This document shows positions 21,194 to 31,246 of a stretch of DNA of 64,000 bases, one piece after another; the stretch's first letter is position 1; each line of letters opens with the position of its first letter. The notes under the pieces are model-generated. The model saw only the letters and a program-made list of their open reading frames with translations. It was not told where the DNA came from and made no database searches. The translations under genes and the position numbers were made by a program. This DNA comes from Limnohabitans sp. B9-3. GTDB taxonomy: Bacteria > Pseudomonadota > Gammaproteobacteria > Burkholderiales > Burkholderiaceae_C. The stretch spans positions 372,001 through 436,000 of the forward strand of contig NZ_NESI01000001.1 of NCBI RefSeq assembly GCF_002778325.1, written 5' to 3'.

Positions 21194-22056
21194 TGAGCGA
21201 GCACGCGCTCACCATCCAGCAAGCCCTCACGGCGGCGCAAGCTTTGGGCCTGCCGCGCCTTGACGCCCAAGTGCTGCTGCTGCATGCCTTGGGCCGCGAA
21301 CCGCATGACCGAGCGTGGCTGCTGGCCCACAGCGACGATGTACTACCCCCAGCCGTGCAAGCCGTTTGGCACACCTTTGTGCAGCGGCGACTGGGCACCG
21401 AGCCCGTGGCCTACATCACCGGTCACAAAGAGTTTTTCGGCCTGCGCTTGCACGTCGACGCCCGCGTGCTAGACCCGCGTGCCGACACAGAAACCTTGGT
21501 GGAATGGGCCTTGTCTTGTCTCGCCGATACACCTGCCCCCTCTGTGGTGGATCTGGGCACGGGCAGCGGTGCCATTGCCTTGGCACTCAAGCACACGCGC
21601 CCGGATGCCCAATTGAGCGCCGTCGACGCCAGCGCTGACGCCGTGGCCGTAGCCCAGGCCAACGCGCAACGCTTGGGTCTGGCGATGACGTTTCACCATG
21701 GTTCTTGGCTCGCGCCCTTTGAACGGCCCAACGCTAACCACCCCGTTTTGTTCGATGCCATCGTCTCCAACCCACCTTATGTTGCTAGCGACGATGCCCA
21801 TTTGACCGGCTTGAAACACGAACCCCTGTCCGCCTTGGCCTCGGGTCACGACGGGCTAGACGACATCCGTCTGATCGTGCGTCAAGCGAGCCAACACCTC
21901 AAACCTGGCGGCTGGCTGCTGCTGGAACACGGCTATGACCAAGCCCATGCCGTGCAGACGTTGCTGGGCAACCAAGGCTTTGAAGCGGTACAAAGCCGCC
22001 CTGACATCGCGGGCATCCTGCGTTGCTCTGGCGGACAATGGCCAACAGTGAAATAA
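21193..22056 (+). CDS. prmC: release factor glutamine methyltransferase
   Basis: A 287-residue SAM-dependent N5-glutamine methyltransferase that modifies the GGQ motif of release factors. Motif I is VVDLGTGSGAIALAL near 112-126. The substrate-binding NPPY lies near residue 192 (SNPPYVASDD). The N-terminal helical domain precedes the fold as usual. The ATG at 21193 overlaps the prfA stop by one base; a TTG one codon earlier is less likely. The coupling with its substrate gene prfA is common in bacteria. Confidence 0.96.
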   Translation: MSEHALTIQQALTAAQALGLPRLDAQVLLLHALGREPHDRAWLLAHSDDVLPPAVQAVWHTFVQRRLGTEPVAYITGHKEFFGLRLHVDARVLDPRADTETLVEWALSCLADTPAPSVVDLGTGSGAIALALKHTRPDAQLSAVDASADAVAVAQANAQRLGLAMTFHHGSWLAPFERPNANHPVLFDAIVSNPPYVASDDAHLTGLKHEPLSALASGHDGLDDIRLIVRQASQHLKPGGWLLLEHGYDQAHAVQTLLGNQGFEAVQSRPDIAGILRCSGGQWPTVK

Positions 22057-22083
22057 TTAACTTTTGATTTGGAGAGTGACTTC

Positions 22084-22401
22084 ATGAGCGATACACAACA
22101 ACGCATTGATGAACTGGTGAAGAGCAACGAGGTGGTGCTGTTCATGAAAGGCAGTGCAAGCTTCCCCATGTGCGGATTTTCTGGCCGCGCCATTCAGATC
22201 TTGAAAGCGTGCGGCGTAGACGCCAAAGGCATCAAGACCGTGAACGTGCTGGACGATGCTGAAATCCGTCAAGGCATCAAGGAATACAGCAACTGGCCCA
22301 CCATCCCTCAGCTCTACATCAAGGGCGAGTTCATTGGCGGCTCAGACATCATGATGGAAATGTATGAGTCCGGCGAGTTGACCCAAGTGATCAACGGCTA
22401 A
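22084..22401 (+). CDS. grxD: monothiol glutaredoxin, Grx4 type
   Basis: A 105-residue monothiol glutaredoxin that carries or transfers 2Fe-2S clusters, often with BolA/IbaG-type partners; an ibaG-like gene lies at 61.3 kb. The CGFS active site is at residues 30-33 (FPMCGFSGRA). The glutathione-binding WPTIPQLYIKGEFIGGSDI is present. The ATG at 22084 has GGAGAGTGA upstream; an in-frame TTG at 22069 precedes that ribosome-binding site and is rejected. It ends the hemA-prfA-prmC-grxD run before a strong terminator. Confidence 0.95.
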   Translation: MSDTQQRIDELVKSNEVVLFMKGSASFPMCGFSGRAIQILKACGVDAKGIKTVNVLDDAEIRQGIKEYSNWPTIPQLYIKGEFIGGSDIMMEMYESGELTQVING

Positions 22402-22421
22402 GCCCTCGCGCTTTCATGCCC

Positions 22422-22447
22422 AGCCCGCTTCAGAGCGGGCTTTTTTT
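22422..22447 (+). terminator. rho-independent terminator after grxD
   Basis: AGCCCGCT at 22422-22429 and AGCGGGCT at 22434-22441 form an 8-bp stem with a TCAG loop, followed by seven T. The T-tract runs into the stop codon of the convergent lipoprotein gene at 22446-22448. Confidence 0.9.
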
Positions 22448-22877
22448 ATGGCGGCGTTGTGACCATAGGCCCAACGACAGGCACTGGGGACGTTGCTGGC
22501 GTGGTGGGTTTGCATTCGACATTGCCGTAACGCTGTATGCACATGCTTTGCGCACAGGCACTGATCAAGCTTTTGCGGGGCTCTTCGTTGCGGTCTACGA
22601 TGACGGGCTCCATGGTCGAGATGGGGCGCATGTAAGTGATAGGCGTGCACACGGTCTGTTTGACATTGGCCGCATTTTGAACTGCCACACAGCTCAGTTG
22701 CCCAGTGGCCACCTGCACCCAGCGTTGACGCATTTCAAACGTTTGAACTTTGTCCTCTGGGTATTGACTGAACGCCCCTGGAGAACATGTTTGATACGCA
22801 GCCTTGTACTCAGGCGTGGCACAACCGCCCAGCACCAAAAGGCACACACACAAAAAGGGGAAAAAGTAAGTTTTCAT
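22446..22877 (-). CDS. predicted outer-membrane/periplasmic lipoprotein, unknown function
   Basis: A 143-residue predicted lipoprotein. A short signal peptide ends in a lipobox LVLGGC, with the acylated Cys near residue 19 followed by ATPEY. The mature part has six further cysteines, which could form disulphides in the periplasm, and a Pro/Thr-rich end. I do not recognise a family. The ATG at 22877 overlaps the lytic transglycosylase stop by four bases (ATGA), so the two are coupled and may act together at the cell wall; that is an inference. Confidence 0.75.
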   Translation of the reverse strand: MKTYFFPFLCVCLLVLGGCATPEYKAAYQTCSPGAFSQYPEDKVQTFEMRQRWVQVATGQLSCVAVQNAANVKQTVCTPITYMRPISTMEPVIVDRNEEPRKSLISACAQSMCIQRYGNVECKPTTPATSPVPVVGPMVTTPP

Positions 22878-23653
22878 GACCACCCCATTTTGGCGGAGAT
22901 GACGGCGTTGGGATAGTCCATGCGCCCCCGGCTGCCGTTGTAACGGCCTAAGGCCAAGGCCAAATTTCCATTTTCAAGGTCGAGGTAGTGGCGCAAGATC
23001 ACGCAGCCAAAGCGCAAATTGGTCTGCGCTTGAAACAGCACCGACGCGTCATCTTGCGCCAAGACGCGTGTCCAAAATGGCATGACCTGCATGAAGCCAC
23101 GTGCACCAGCGCTGCTGATCGCGAACTTGCGGAAACCGCTTTCGACTTGAATCAAGCCCAAGACCAAGGCGGGCTCTAACCCTGCGCGCTGGCTTTCGTA
23201 CCAGACGGTTTGCAAAAACTCACGCCGCAAAGGTGCGCTCGCTAACTCATGTGCCAAGACATCGGGTGCGCCATTGGGGCTGTTGGGGGCTGCAGCAACG
23301 CCCAAGTTAGCCGGTGTGGGGCTGGCTTTGCGGCGTTGCAATTGTTTGTCTAAACGCACCTCGGTCTGCATCAACCACTGCTGAAACGCTTGCGCCGCTT
23401 TGGCATCGGCATGCACCAAAGTCGGCGGACCGGATTGATGCACGGCCGCACTGAGTGCGGTGCGCACGGAGTCGATCAAGGGCTCTTCGCGTTGGTTGCC
23501 GGCGTGGGTCGCAGGTACGCACAAAACACACAGAAAAAATGCAGAGGTCGTTAGTCGCAGCACGCGGCAAAAAAGACTGCATGGTGTTCGCACCAGGTGC
23601 TCAACCCCCGCCCTGCCAGTGAGGCACAAACGGGAGTGAGCACACGGCGGCAT
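22874..23653 (-). CDS. lytic transglycosylase, SLT domain
   Basis: A 259-residue periplasmic murein lytic transglycosylase with a signal peptide (about 30-51, ending ATHAG). The SLT catalytic domain covers about 150-255. The catalytic Glu is near 171 in GLIQVESGFRKFAIS, followed by GARGFMQVMPFW and NLRFGCVILRHYLD. It cleaves peptidoglycan to anhydromuropeptides. The ATG at 23653 overlaps the proS stop by one base; a GTG one codon earlier is possible. Its end overlaps the lipoprotein gene. Confidence 0.9.
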   Translation of the reverse strand: MPPCAHSRLCLTGRAGVEHLVRTPCSLFCRVLRLTTSAFFLCVLCVPATHAGNQREEPLIDSVRTALSAAVHQSGPPTLVHADAKAAQAFQQWLMQTEVRLDKQLQRRKASPTPANLGVAAAPNSPNGAPDVLAHELASAPLRREFLQTVWYESQRAGLEPALVLGLIQVESGFRKFAISSAGARGFMQVMPFWTRVLAQDDASVLFQAQTNLRFGCVILRHYLDLENGNLALALGRYNGSRGRMDYPNAVISAKMGWS

Positions 23654-25398
23654 CACAAACCGAGCTTGGCTTTCACATGCGCCAACACGTCGGCCACGGC
23701 CACTTTGGTGGACTCGGCGTCACGGCGGTGTTGGTACTCGACCACACCATCCTTCAAGCCTTTGTCACCAATGGTCACGCGGTGGGGCACGCCAATCAGC
23801 TCCCAATCGGCAAACATGGCGCCGGGGCGCTCGCCACGGTCATCCAAGATGACGTCCACGCCCAAGGCCAACAGCTCTTTGTAGAGCGTGAAGGCCGCGG
23901 TTTTAACGTCTTCGCTACGGTCCATGTTGACGGGGCAAATCACCACGGTGAATGGCGCAATGGCGTCGGGCCAGATCATGCCGCGCTCGTCGTGGTTTTG
24001 CTCAATGGCAGCCGCAGGCAGGCGGGTCACGCCGATGCCGTAGCAACCCATTTCCATGAATTGCGGTTTGCCGTTCACGTCTAAGAAGGTGGCGTTCATG
24101 GCTTGGCTGTACTTGGTACCGAGGTAGAACACATGGCCCACTTCGATGCCGCGCTCAATGGCGAGCATGCCTTGGCCGTCTGGCGAAGCGTCGCCTGCCA
24201 CCACGTTGCGGATGTCAGCCACCAAATCGGGTTCGGCCACGTCGCGTCCAAAATTGACGCCGATCATATGGAAGTCGACCTCGTTAGCGCCGCAAATCCA
24301 GTCAGCCATCACAGCCACATCACGGTCTGCCACGATCTTCAATGGCTGCTTCAAGTTGACGGGGCCGAGGTAGCCGGGCTTGCAACCGAAGTGGTCGTCA
24401 ATCTCACCAGTGGTGGCAAAGCGGAAGCCGCCTTCGAAGCCAGGTAACTTGCCCACTTTGACTTCGTTCATGTCGTGGTCACCGCGCAAGAGCAAAAGCC
24501 ACACGTGTGACTTGATGACTTCACCTTTTTCGTTGAGGGTGTCAGTGGCCAGCACCAATGACTTGACGGTGGTGTTCAAAGGCACGTTCAGCAAGGCAGC
24601 TACGTCTTCGCAGGTGCTCTTGCCTGGCGTTGCGGTTTTGCTCAGGGCCTGCGTGGCTGAACCGCGCGTTTGCGCAGGCGCCAAAGCCTCGGCCTTTTCC
24701 ATGTTGGCGGCGTAGTTGCTGGTGGGGCAATAGACGATGGCGTCTTCGCCGGTGGCGGCAATCACTTGGAACTCTTCGCTCAAGTCGCCACCAATGGCGC
24801 CACTGTCTGCGGCCACGGCACGGTAGGTCAAACCGAAGCGGTCAAAAATCTTGCGGTACGCATCGGCCATGACTTGGTAGCTCTGCTTGGCTGAGACTTG
24901 ATCACGGTCGAAGCTGTACGCGTCTTTCATGATGAATTCGCGACCGCGCATCAAACCAAAACGTGGACGACGCTCGTCGCGGAATTTGGTTTGAATTTGG
25001 TAGAAATTTTTAGGCAACTGCTTGTAGCTGCGAATTTCTTGGCGAGCAATGTCGGTCACCACCTCTTCGCTGGTGGGTTGCACCACAAAGTCACGGCCGT
25101 GGCGGTCTTTGATGCGCAGCAGCTCGGGGCCCATTTTGTCGAAGCGACCGGTTTCTTGCCACAGCTCAGCGGGCTGCACCACGGGCATGGTCAGCTCAAT
25201 CGCGCCTGCTTTGTTCATCTCTTCGCGCACGATGGCTTCGACCTTGCGAATGACGCGCAAGCCCATGGGCATGTAGTTGTAAATGCCAGCGCCGAGCTTT
25301 TTGATCAAGCCCGCGCGCATCATCAATTTATGGCTGACCACTTCGGCATCAGCGGGGGCGTCTTTGAGGGTAGAGATGAGAAACTGGGAGGCTTTCAT
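23653..25398 (-). CDS. proS: proline--tRNA ligase
   Basis: A 581-residue bacterial-type ProRS. Class II motifs are seen in the N-terminal half ([19 protein letters not shown] and [27 protein letters not shown]). The YbaK-like editing insertion lies at about 230-390, and the anticodon-binding domain is at the C-terminus (ICPVNM onward). It charges tRNA-Pro, and the insertion clears mischarged Ala. It is divergent from rppH across about 105 bases. Confidence 0.97.
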   Translation of the reverse strand: MKASQFLISTLKDAPADAEVVSHKLMMRAGLIKKLGAGIYNYMPMGLRVIRKVEAIVREEMNKAGAIELTMPVVQPAELWQETGRFDKMGPELLRIKDRHGRDFVVQPTSEEVVTDIARQEIRSYKQLPKNFYQIQTKFRDERRPRFGLMRGREFIMKDAYSFDRDQVSAKQSYQVMADAYRKIFDRFGLTYRAVAADSGAIGGDLSEEFQVIAATGEDAIVYCPTSNYAANMEKAEALAPAQTRGSATQALSKTATPGKSTCEDVAALLNVPLNTTVKSLVLATDTLNEKGEVIKSHVWLLLLRGDHDMNEVKVGKLPGFEGGFRFATTGEIDDHFGCKPGYLGPVNLKQPLKIVADRDVAVMADWICGANEVDFHMIGVNFGRDVAEPDLVADIRNVVAGDASPDGQGMLAIERGIEVGHVFYLGTKYSQAMNATFLDVNGKPQFMEMGCYGIGVTRLPAAAIEQNHDERGMIWPDAIAPFTVVICPVNMDRSEDVKTAAFTLYKELLALGVDVILDDRGERPGAMFADWELIGVPHRVTIGDKGLKDGVVEYQHRRDAESTKVAVADVLAHVKAKLGL

Positions 25399-25503
25399 GC
25401 GGGTAATCGAATCGTCAATTTAGAGGGGAATTAAGGCGAATTCTGAGTGAAGTGCTGCAGCTCTGTGCATAATCAACTCAGTTTAAAAATTTGAGGTTTG
25501 ATT

Positions 25504-26133
25504 ATGCTTGACCGAGAAGGGTTCAGACCCAATGTCGGCATCATCTTGCTCAACCAGAGAAATCAGGTTTTTTGGGGCAAGCGCATTCGAACCCACAGCT
25601 GGCAGTTCCCGCAAGGTGGCATTGACCGAGGCGAAACGCCCGAGCAGGCCATGATCCGCGAATTGCACGAAGAAGTGGGGCTCAAACAAGAGCATGTGCG
25701 CATTGTTGCCCGTACCCGTGATTGGTTGCGCTATGAGGTGCCAGACCGGTTCATCCGCCGTGATGCACGCGGTTTTTATAAAGGCCAAAAGCAAATTTGG
25801 TTTTTGCTTCAGTTGATGGCGCCCGATCATCATTTGAATTTGCGTGCCACCGATCACCCAGAGTTTGATGCTTGGCGTTGGAACGATTATTGGGTGCCAC
25901 TCGACGTGGTGGTGGAGTTCAAACGAGGTGTGTATGAAATGGCGCTGACCGAGCTTTCGCGCTTTTTGCCACGTCAAGACCATCGCCCACGCTTCCAGCG
26001 CAGTGGCAACCCACACCCACAAGACATGATGGTGATGTCCAAGCAATTTGGGATGTCGGGTCACATGGAGTTGCCGCCAGGCGCGACGTTTGATCCTGAT
26101 CCGCAATCTGCGCTTCGCCCAGAAGAGAGTTAG
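25504..26133 (+). CDS. rppH: RNA pyrophosphohydrolase
   Basis: A 209-residue Nudix hydrolase that removes pyrophosphate from mRNA 5' ends and so triggers decay. The Nudix box [20 protein letters not shown] is at about residues 38-57. The RppH signature N-terminus [15 protein letters not shown] is clear, so the ATG at 25504 is preferred over a TTG two codons earlier. It has a C-terminal extension of about 50 residues beyond the catalytic fold. It is convergent with proB. Confidence 0.95.
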   Translation: MLDREGFRPNVGIILLNQRNQVFWGKRIRTHSWQFPQGGIDRGETPEQAMIRELHEEVGLKQEHVRIVARTRDWLRYEVPDRFIRRDARGFYKGQKQIWFLLQLMAPDHHLNLRATDHPEFDAWRWNDYWVPLDVVVEFKRGVYEMALTELSRFLPRQDHRPRFQRSGNPHPQDMMVMSKQFGMSGHMELPPGATFDPDPQSALRPEES

Positions 26134-26174
26134 AGACACCCAAGGTGGGTGGCTTGCCAACCCACGCCGTTTGG

Positions 26175-27314
26175 TCAAGACAGCTTGGTGAGCACCAAGT
26201 TGTCGCGGTGGACCATTTCGGCCTCGGCCACGTAGCCTAGCAACGACTCCACATCACTCGAGGGCTTACGACACAACAAGCGCGCTTCGGCGCTGGCGTA
26301 ATTGGCCAGGCCACGCGCAACTTCTTGGCCCAGACCATCAAGGATGGCGATCACATCACCCCGAGAAAAATCTCCGGTGACGGCCGTCATGCCAATGGGC
26401 AGCAAACTTTTACCTTCATGACGCAGCTTTGCAACGGCCCCGTCGTCCACAGTGATAGCGCCACGCAGCTGAAGGTGATCGGCCATCCATTGCTTGCGGG
26501 CTTGCTGCTTTTGAGTCGGCGCAATGAGCAATGTGCCAATGGACTCACCTTGCGTCAGTCGTAACAAGGCATCGGGCTCGCGACCCCAAGCGATCACTGT
26601 CGAGGCGCCCGAACCTGCGGCACGTTTAGCGGCCAAAATTTTGGTGAGCATGCCACCTCGGCCAATGCTCGAACCTGCACCACCGGCCATATCTTCGAGC
26701 GCTGGATCACCGGCCTTTGCTTCGTGAACAAACGTGGCAGCGGGGTCACGGCGCGGGTCAGCGGTGAACAAGCCTTTTTGATCCGTGAGGATGATCAAGG
26801 CATCGGCCTCGACCAAGTTGGCTACCAACGCACCCAAGGTGTCGTTGTCGCCAAACTTGATTTCGTCGTTCACCACGGTGTCGTTTTCATTGATGACCGG
26901 CAACACGCCATGGGCCAACAAGGTCAACAAGGTGGAACGGGCGTTCAAGTAACGCTCACGGTCAGCCAAGTCAGCGTGGGTTAACAGCACTTGTGCAGAA
27001 CCCAAACCGTTTTCACGCAACTTGGTTTCGTACATTTGAGCCAAACCCATTTGACCGACGGCGGCGGCGGCTTGTAACTCGTGCAGTTCTTTGGGGCGCG
27101 TGGTCCAACCCAGACGCTTCATGCCTTCGGCAATCGCCCCACTGGAGACCATGATGAGTTCGCGGCCATCACGCACCAGCGCGCTGAGTTGACGACACCA
27201 TTCACCGATGGCCTGCTCGTCTAAACCACGACCTTCATTGGTCACCAAACTAGAACCGACTTTGACCACGATACGACGCGCATCGCGCAACACGGTGGAA
27301 TGAAGTTCTGTCAT
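26175..27314 (-). CDS. proB: glutamate 5-kinase
   Basis: A 379-residue enzyme that phosphorylates glutamate, the first and feedback-inhibited step of proline synthesis. The amino-acid kinase domain has [11 protein letters not shown] at the N-terminus and [10 protein letters not shown]. The [14 protein letters not shown] segment marks the ATP site, and a PUA domain occupies roughly the last 80 residues. It lies 23 bases after obgE on the same strand. Confidence 0.96.
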   Translation of the reverse strand: MTELHSTVLRDARRIVVKVGSSLVTNEGRGLDEQAIGEWCRQLSALVRDGRELIMVSSGAIAEGMKRLGWTTRPKELHELQAAAAVGQMGLAQMYETKLRENGLGSAQVLLTHADLADRERYLNARSTLLTLLAHGVLPVINENDTVVNDEIKFGDNDTLGALVANLVEADALIILTDQKGLFTADPRRDPAATFVHEAKAGDPALEDMAGGAGSSIGRGGMLTKILAAKRAAGSGASTVIAWGREPDALLRLTQGESIGTLLIAPTQKQQARKQWMADHLQLRGAITVDDGAVAKLRHEGKSLLPIGMTAVTGDFSRGDVIAILDGLGQEVARGLANYASAEARLLCRKPSSDVESLLGYVAEAEMVHRDNLVLTKLS

Positions 27315-27337
27315 GTTGAAACGTTGATGTTGGAACG

Positions 27338-28456
<1,119 letters not shown>

Positions 28457-28470
28457 TCAGCTTAATTCAA

Positions 28471-28728
28471 TTAAGCAGGTGTCACGTTGACCATGTGCTT
28501 GTTCAAAGCGCCTTTAACGCCGAACGAGACGTGGCCGTCAACCAATGCGAACAAAGTGTGGTCCTTGCCCACGCCGACGTTAACGCCGGGGTGAAACTTG
28601 GTACCACGTTGGCGCACGATGATGGCGCCAGCGGAGATCAACTCACCGCCGAAAGCTTTCACACCGAGCATTTTGGGCTTGGAATCGCGCCCGTTTCGCG
28701 TAGAGCCGCCGCCTTTTTTCTGTGCCAT
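28471..28728 (-). CDS. rpmA: 50S ribosomal protein L27
   Basis: An 85-residue L27, complete, beginning [16 protein letters not shown] and containing the conserved GVKAFGG and RGTKFHPG. Its N-terminal tail reaches the peptidyl transferase centre. There is no firmicute-type cleaved N-terminal extension. It follows rplU by 12 bases. Confidence 0.97.
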   Translation of the reverse strand: MAQKKGGGSTRNGRDSKPKMLGVKAFGGELISAGAIIVRQRGTKFHPGVNVGVGKDHTLFALVDGHVSFGVKGALNKHMVNVTPA

Positions 28729-28740
28729 GTCAAATGCTCC

Positions 28741-29052
28741 TTAGCCGTTGATGGAAGCAATCTGCAGTTCAGTGAACTGCTGACGATGCCCTTGGCGTTT
28801 TTGGTAATGCTTACGACGACGCATTTTGAAAATGCGCACTTTGTCGTGCTTGCCATGAGACAAAACCGTCACTGTGACAGTTGCGCCGGACACCAAGGGT
28901 GTGCCGATCTTCAATTCAGCGCCGTTGCCGACTGCCAAAACTTGATCGATCACAATCTCTTGGCCTACGTCCGCAGCAATCTGTTCTACTTTAATTTTTT
29001 CACCAGCAGCAACACGATACTGTTTGCCACCGGTTTTTATGACCGCGTACAT
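28741..29052 (-). CDS. rplU: 50S ribosomal protein L21
   Basis: A 103-residue L21 starting [14 protein letters not shown], which contacts 23S rRNA. The conserved [14 protein letters not shown] is near the C-terminus. It is the first gene of rplU-rpmA-(obgE-proB). A candidate leader hairpin lies just upstream at 29085-29106. Confidence 0.97.
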   Translation of the reverse strand: MYAVIKTGGKQYRVAAGEKIKVEQIAADVGQEIVIDQVLAVGNGAELKIGTPLVSGATVTVTVLSHGKHDKVRIFKMRRRKHYQKRQGHRQQFTELQIASING

Positions 29053-29084
29053 GTGAGACCTCTAGATAAGAATCTATTTGGATA

Positions 29085-29106
29085 TCTGCGAACGAATTTC
29101 CGCAGA
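29085..29106 (-). promoter_or_regulatory. hairpin in rplU 5' leader
   Basis: TCTGCG and CGCAGA form a 6-bp stem with a 10-base loop, about 33 bases upstream of the rplU ATG. A TACAAT-like box on the minus strand sits at 29114-29119, so the hairpin would fall at the very start of the transcript. It may be an autoregulatory L21 site or only a stability hairpin. Confidence 0.3.
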
Positions 29107-29147
29107 GCCCGAAATTGTAGCAGTTCCATAGGTCTTTGCTGACTCTC

Positions 29148-29153
29148 TATAAT
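29148..29153 (+). promoter_or_regulatory. candidate -10 box for ispB
   Basis: A perfect TATAAT lies 36 bases upstream of the ispB start. The -35 region is poor (TCCATA at 17 bases). Position and orientation fit ispB transcription. Confidence 0.4.
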
Positions 29154-29188
29154 TTGCCAGCATTTCAACAGTTGAGTACACCCCCGTT

Positions 29189-30163
29189 TTGACCTCTGCA
29201 TCCTCCACCGCCTTGCCTCTGATTGCTGCCGATATGGCAGAAGTGGACCGCGTCATCGCGCAACGCCTGGACTCGGGCGTACCTCTGGTGAGCACTGTTT
29301 CTCAGTACATCATCTCCGCAGGGGGCAAACGCATTAGGCCAGCCTTGGTGCTGCTGATGTCTGGCGCACTGGGGTACCAAGATGAACAACGTCACAACTT
29401 GGCTGCGATCGTGGAATTTATCCATACCGCCACGCTGTTGCACGACGATGTGGTGGACGAGTCCACCTTACGCCGTGGTCGCGCTACCGCCAACGAATCG
29501 TTTGGCAACCCAGCCAGCGTGTTAGTGGGTGATTTTTTGTACTCGCGCGCCTTCCAAATGATGGTCAACACAGGCGAAATGCGTGTCATGGAAGTGCTGG
29601 CAGACGCCACCAATGTGATTGCCGAAGGCGAGGTCTTGCAACTGATGAACATGCATGACGCCTCGTTGGATGAAGCCGGTTATTTGCGGGTGATTCGCTC
29701 AAAAACAGCCAAATTGTTTGAAGCCAGCACCCGCTTAGCAGCCATCATGGCGCGCAGCACGCAAGCCGTGGAGTCGGCATGCGCCGAATACGGCCAAGCC
29801 CTCGGCACCGCATTTCAAGTGATTGACGATGTGCTTGATTACGACGGCGACGCGCAAGAGCTCGGTAAAAATTTAGGGGACGATTTGCGTGAGGGGAAAA
29901 ACACCCTTCCCCTGATTTTCGCCATGCAACGCGCGTCCGAACCCGAACGCCTTCTCATTCAACGTGCCGTCGAAAACGGCGAGATGGAAGCACTGCATGA
30001 CATTGTTCGCATCGTGCGCAACACAGGTGCTTTGGAAGCTACACGCCACGCAGCCGGCTTAGAAGCTGAACGGGCCATTGCGGCGTTGCACGTTTTGGCG
30101 CCCAGCCCCTACCGTGACGCACTGCATGCTTTGGCAGCGCAGCTCTTAGACCGTCGCAGTTAA
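29189..30163 (+). CDS. ispB: octaprenyl diphosphate synthase
   Basis: A 324-residue trans-polyprenyl diphosphate synthase making the ubiquinone side chain from FPP and IPP. The first Asp-rich motif is DDVVD at residues 86-90 (LLHDDVVDESTLRRG). The second is VIDDVLDYDGD near 212. The GGKRIRP substrate motif is at 45-51. The start is a TTG at 29189 without a clear Shine-Dalgarno; the next ATG, 15 codons later, would trim a conserved-looking N-terminus. The exact chain length (C40 assumed) is inferred from the lineage. Confidence 0.93.
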   Translation: MTSASSTALPLIAADMAEVDRVIAQRLDSGVPLVSTVSQYIISAGGKRIRPALVLLMSGALGYQDEQRHNLAAIVEFIHTATLLHDDVVDESTLRRGRATANESFGNPASVLVGDFLYSRAFQMMVNTGEMRVMEVLADATNVIAEGEVLQLMNMHDASLDEAGYLRVIRSKTAKLFEASTRLAAIMARSTQAVESACAEYGQALGTAFQVIDDVLDYDGDAQELGKNLGDDLREGKNTLPLIFAMQRASEPERLLIQRAVENGEMEALHDIVRIVRNTGALEATRHAAGLEAERAIAALHVLAPSPYRDALHALAAQLLDRRS

Positions 30164-30186
30164 GCCCTGGTCAACCAGCGTGCGCT

Positions 30187-30510
30187 TTATTCGCGCACCA
30201 GCCGACACGGTGCTTTGATACCTTTTTCTGCGCGCTTTTCTTCACAATATTTCATTGCACGTCGCTCGCCCTCAGCGGACATCTTGATGTGAATCGAGCA
30301 GCGAAATATCATTTTTTCGCCATCTGAATGACTGTCAAACGCAGCAGCACAGTGGCTCATCGGCGTCATTTCTGGCTTTTGCTCTTTCCATACCGCGCGC
30401 AAGGGTTCTGGTAATTCACTCACTGCCACCGAAGGGTAGCCTGAGGCACTCACGCGCAACCCCATCAGCGCAAAAAGAATAAAACCGAAAATAAATATTG
30501 TTTTTTTCAT
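30187..30510 (-). CDS. small secreted protein, unknown function
   Basis: A 107-residue protein with a Sec signal peptide (MKKTIFIFGFILFALMG to about residue 22, ending VSASG). The mature part has four cysteines (in SHCAAAF, FRCSIHI, KYCEEKR and APCRLV), which suggests two disulphides. I recognise no family. The ATG at 30510 has TTGGAG on its 5' side; longer readings lack a signal. It is convergent with ispB and downstream of the H-NS-type gene and its terminator. Confidence 0.7.
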   Translation of the reverse strand: MKKTIFIFGFILFALMGLRVSASGYPSVAVSELPEPLRAVWKEQKPEMTPMSHCAAAFDSHSDGEKMIFRCSIHIKMSAEGERRAMKYCEEKRAEKGIKAPCRLVRE

Positions 30511-30578
30511 TTGGAGTTTGTTTTGTTGAAAAATTATTTTATGGTGATCATCCGCTGATAGAACGTCAACCTCAATAC

Positions 30579-30604
30579 AAAAAGCCCGCATTCAGCGGGC
30601 TTTT
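30579..30604 (-). terminator. rho-independent terminator after H-NS-type gene
   Basis: AAAAGCCCGC and GCGGGCTTTT form a 10-bp stem with a 5-base loop, 21 bases past the stop at 30625. T-tracts exist on both strands, so it could act bidirectionally; no plus-strand gene ends here, so the minus strand is assigned. Confidence 0.85.
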
Positions 30605-30624
30605 GACGTCTAGCAATACAAACT

Positions 30625-31017
30625 TTAAACCGCAACCGACTCCGTCGCAATCAAGGCGGTATCCAAAGTGCCCGCTGTTTTCAAAGCTTGCACCCATGTA
30701 GGTGACACGCCACGGCCTGTCCAAGTTTGCTCTGGATTGGCAGGGTTACGGTATTTAGGGGCAACTTTCTTGCCTGCCAGTGCGCCTTTTTTCGCCGCCT
30801 TTGGGGCTTTTGCAGTTTTGGCGGCCTTAGCGGGCTTGCCTTCAGCAAGCGCTTTGGCAATGTCTGCAGCCGTCAAACCAGCGTCCTTGGCCAATTGCAC
30901 GATTTGCGACAAAACTTTATCGTGCGACTTGCTCAACAAGGCTTGTTCTTTTTTAGCCAATAAATCACGTTGTTTACGTATCGTAGCAAGTTGATTTGCA
31001 ACTGAGGTGCGTGCCAT
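30625..31017 (-). CDS. H-NS family nucleoid-associated protein
   Basis: A 130-residue H-NS-type DNA-binding protein. An N-terminal helical oligomerisation region (about 1-55) is followed by a Lys/Ala-rich linker (about 60-80). The C-terminal DNA-binding domain reads KYRNPANPEQTWTGRGVSPTWV (shown here in two parts: KYRNPANPEQ and TWTGRGVSPTWV). Classical members have RGR or QGR as the minor-groove hook, whereas here it is RGV. Silencing of AT-rich DNA is the family role. The AT-rich upstream region with inverted repeats may be autoregulated. Confidence 0.88.
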   Translation of the reverse strand: MARTSVANQLATIRKQRDLLAKKEQALLSKSHDKVLSQIVQLAKDAGLTAADIAKALAEGKPAKAAKTAKAPKAAKKGALAGKKVAPKYRNPANPEQTWTGRGVSPTWVQALKTAGTLDTALIATESVAV

Positions 31018-31043
31018 CTATGTATTCCTAGTAGGTTAATTGA

Positions 31044-31065
31044 AAATTGAATGATATATCAATTT
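31044..31065. promoter_or_regulatory. AT-rich inverted repeat upstream of H-NS-type gene
   Basis: AAATTGA-N8-TCAATTT, perfect 7-bp arms, begins 27 bases upstream of the H-NS-type ATG. Its centre includes TGATATATCA. A candidate operator in the hns-pilB divergent region. Confidence 0.4.
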
Positions 31066-31076
31066 CTATTCGATAA

Positions 31077-31090
31077 ATTCAAAGTTGAAT
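31077..31090. promoter_or_regulatory. second AT-rich inverted repeat (ATTCAA-AG-TTGAAT)
   Basis: ATTCAA and TTGAAT flank two bases. The TTGAA core also recurs at about 31040-31052, so three related motifs lie within about 50 bp. Together with the neighbouring repeat this suggests a multi-site regulatory region. Confidence 0.4.
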
Positions 31091-31246
31091 ACAAATTCCA
31101 AGGATTCTGCATACTCAGCTCTCTAATTACTTAGCAAGATTAATATGAAAAGACCCATGTCACAGCCATTTATTTTGTAATACCGACTCCCACGGCAAGT
31201 GCAGTCCGCACCAAACAATCCAGTGCTACGACACGAAGGACGCCAC

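Noticed and set aside
26134-26174. Terminator between convergent rppH and proB
   Set aside because: The imperfect stem around 26145-26163 has a bulge and no T-tract on either strand.
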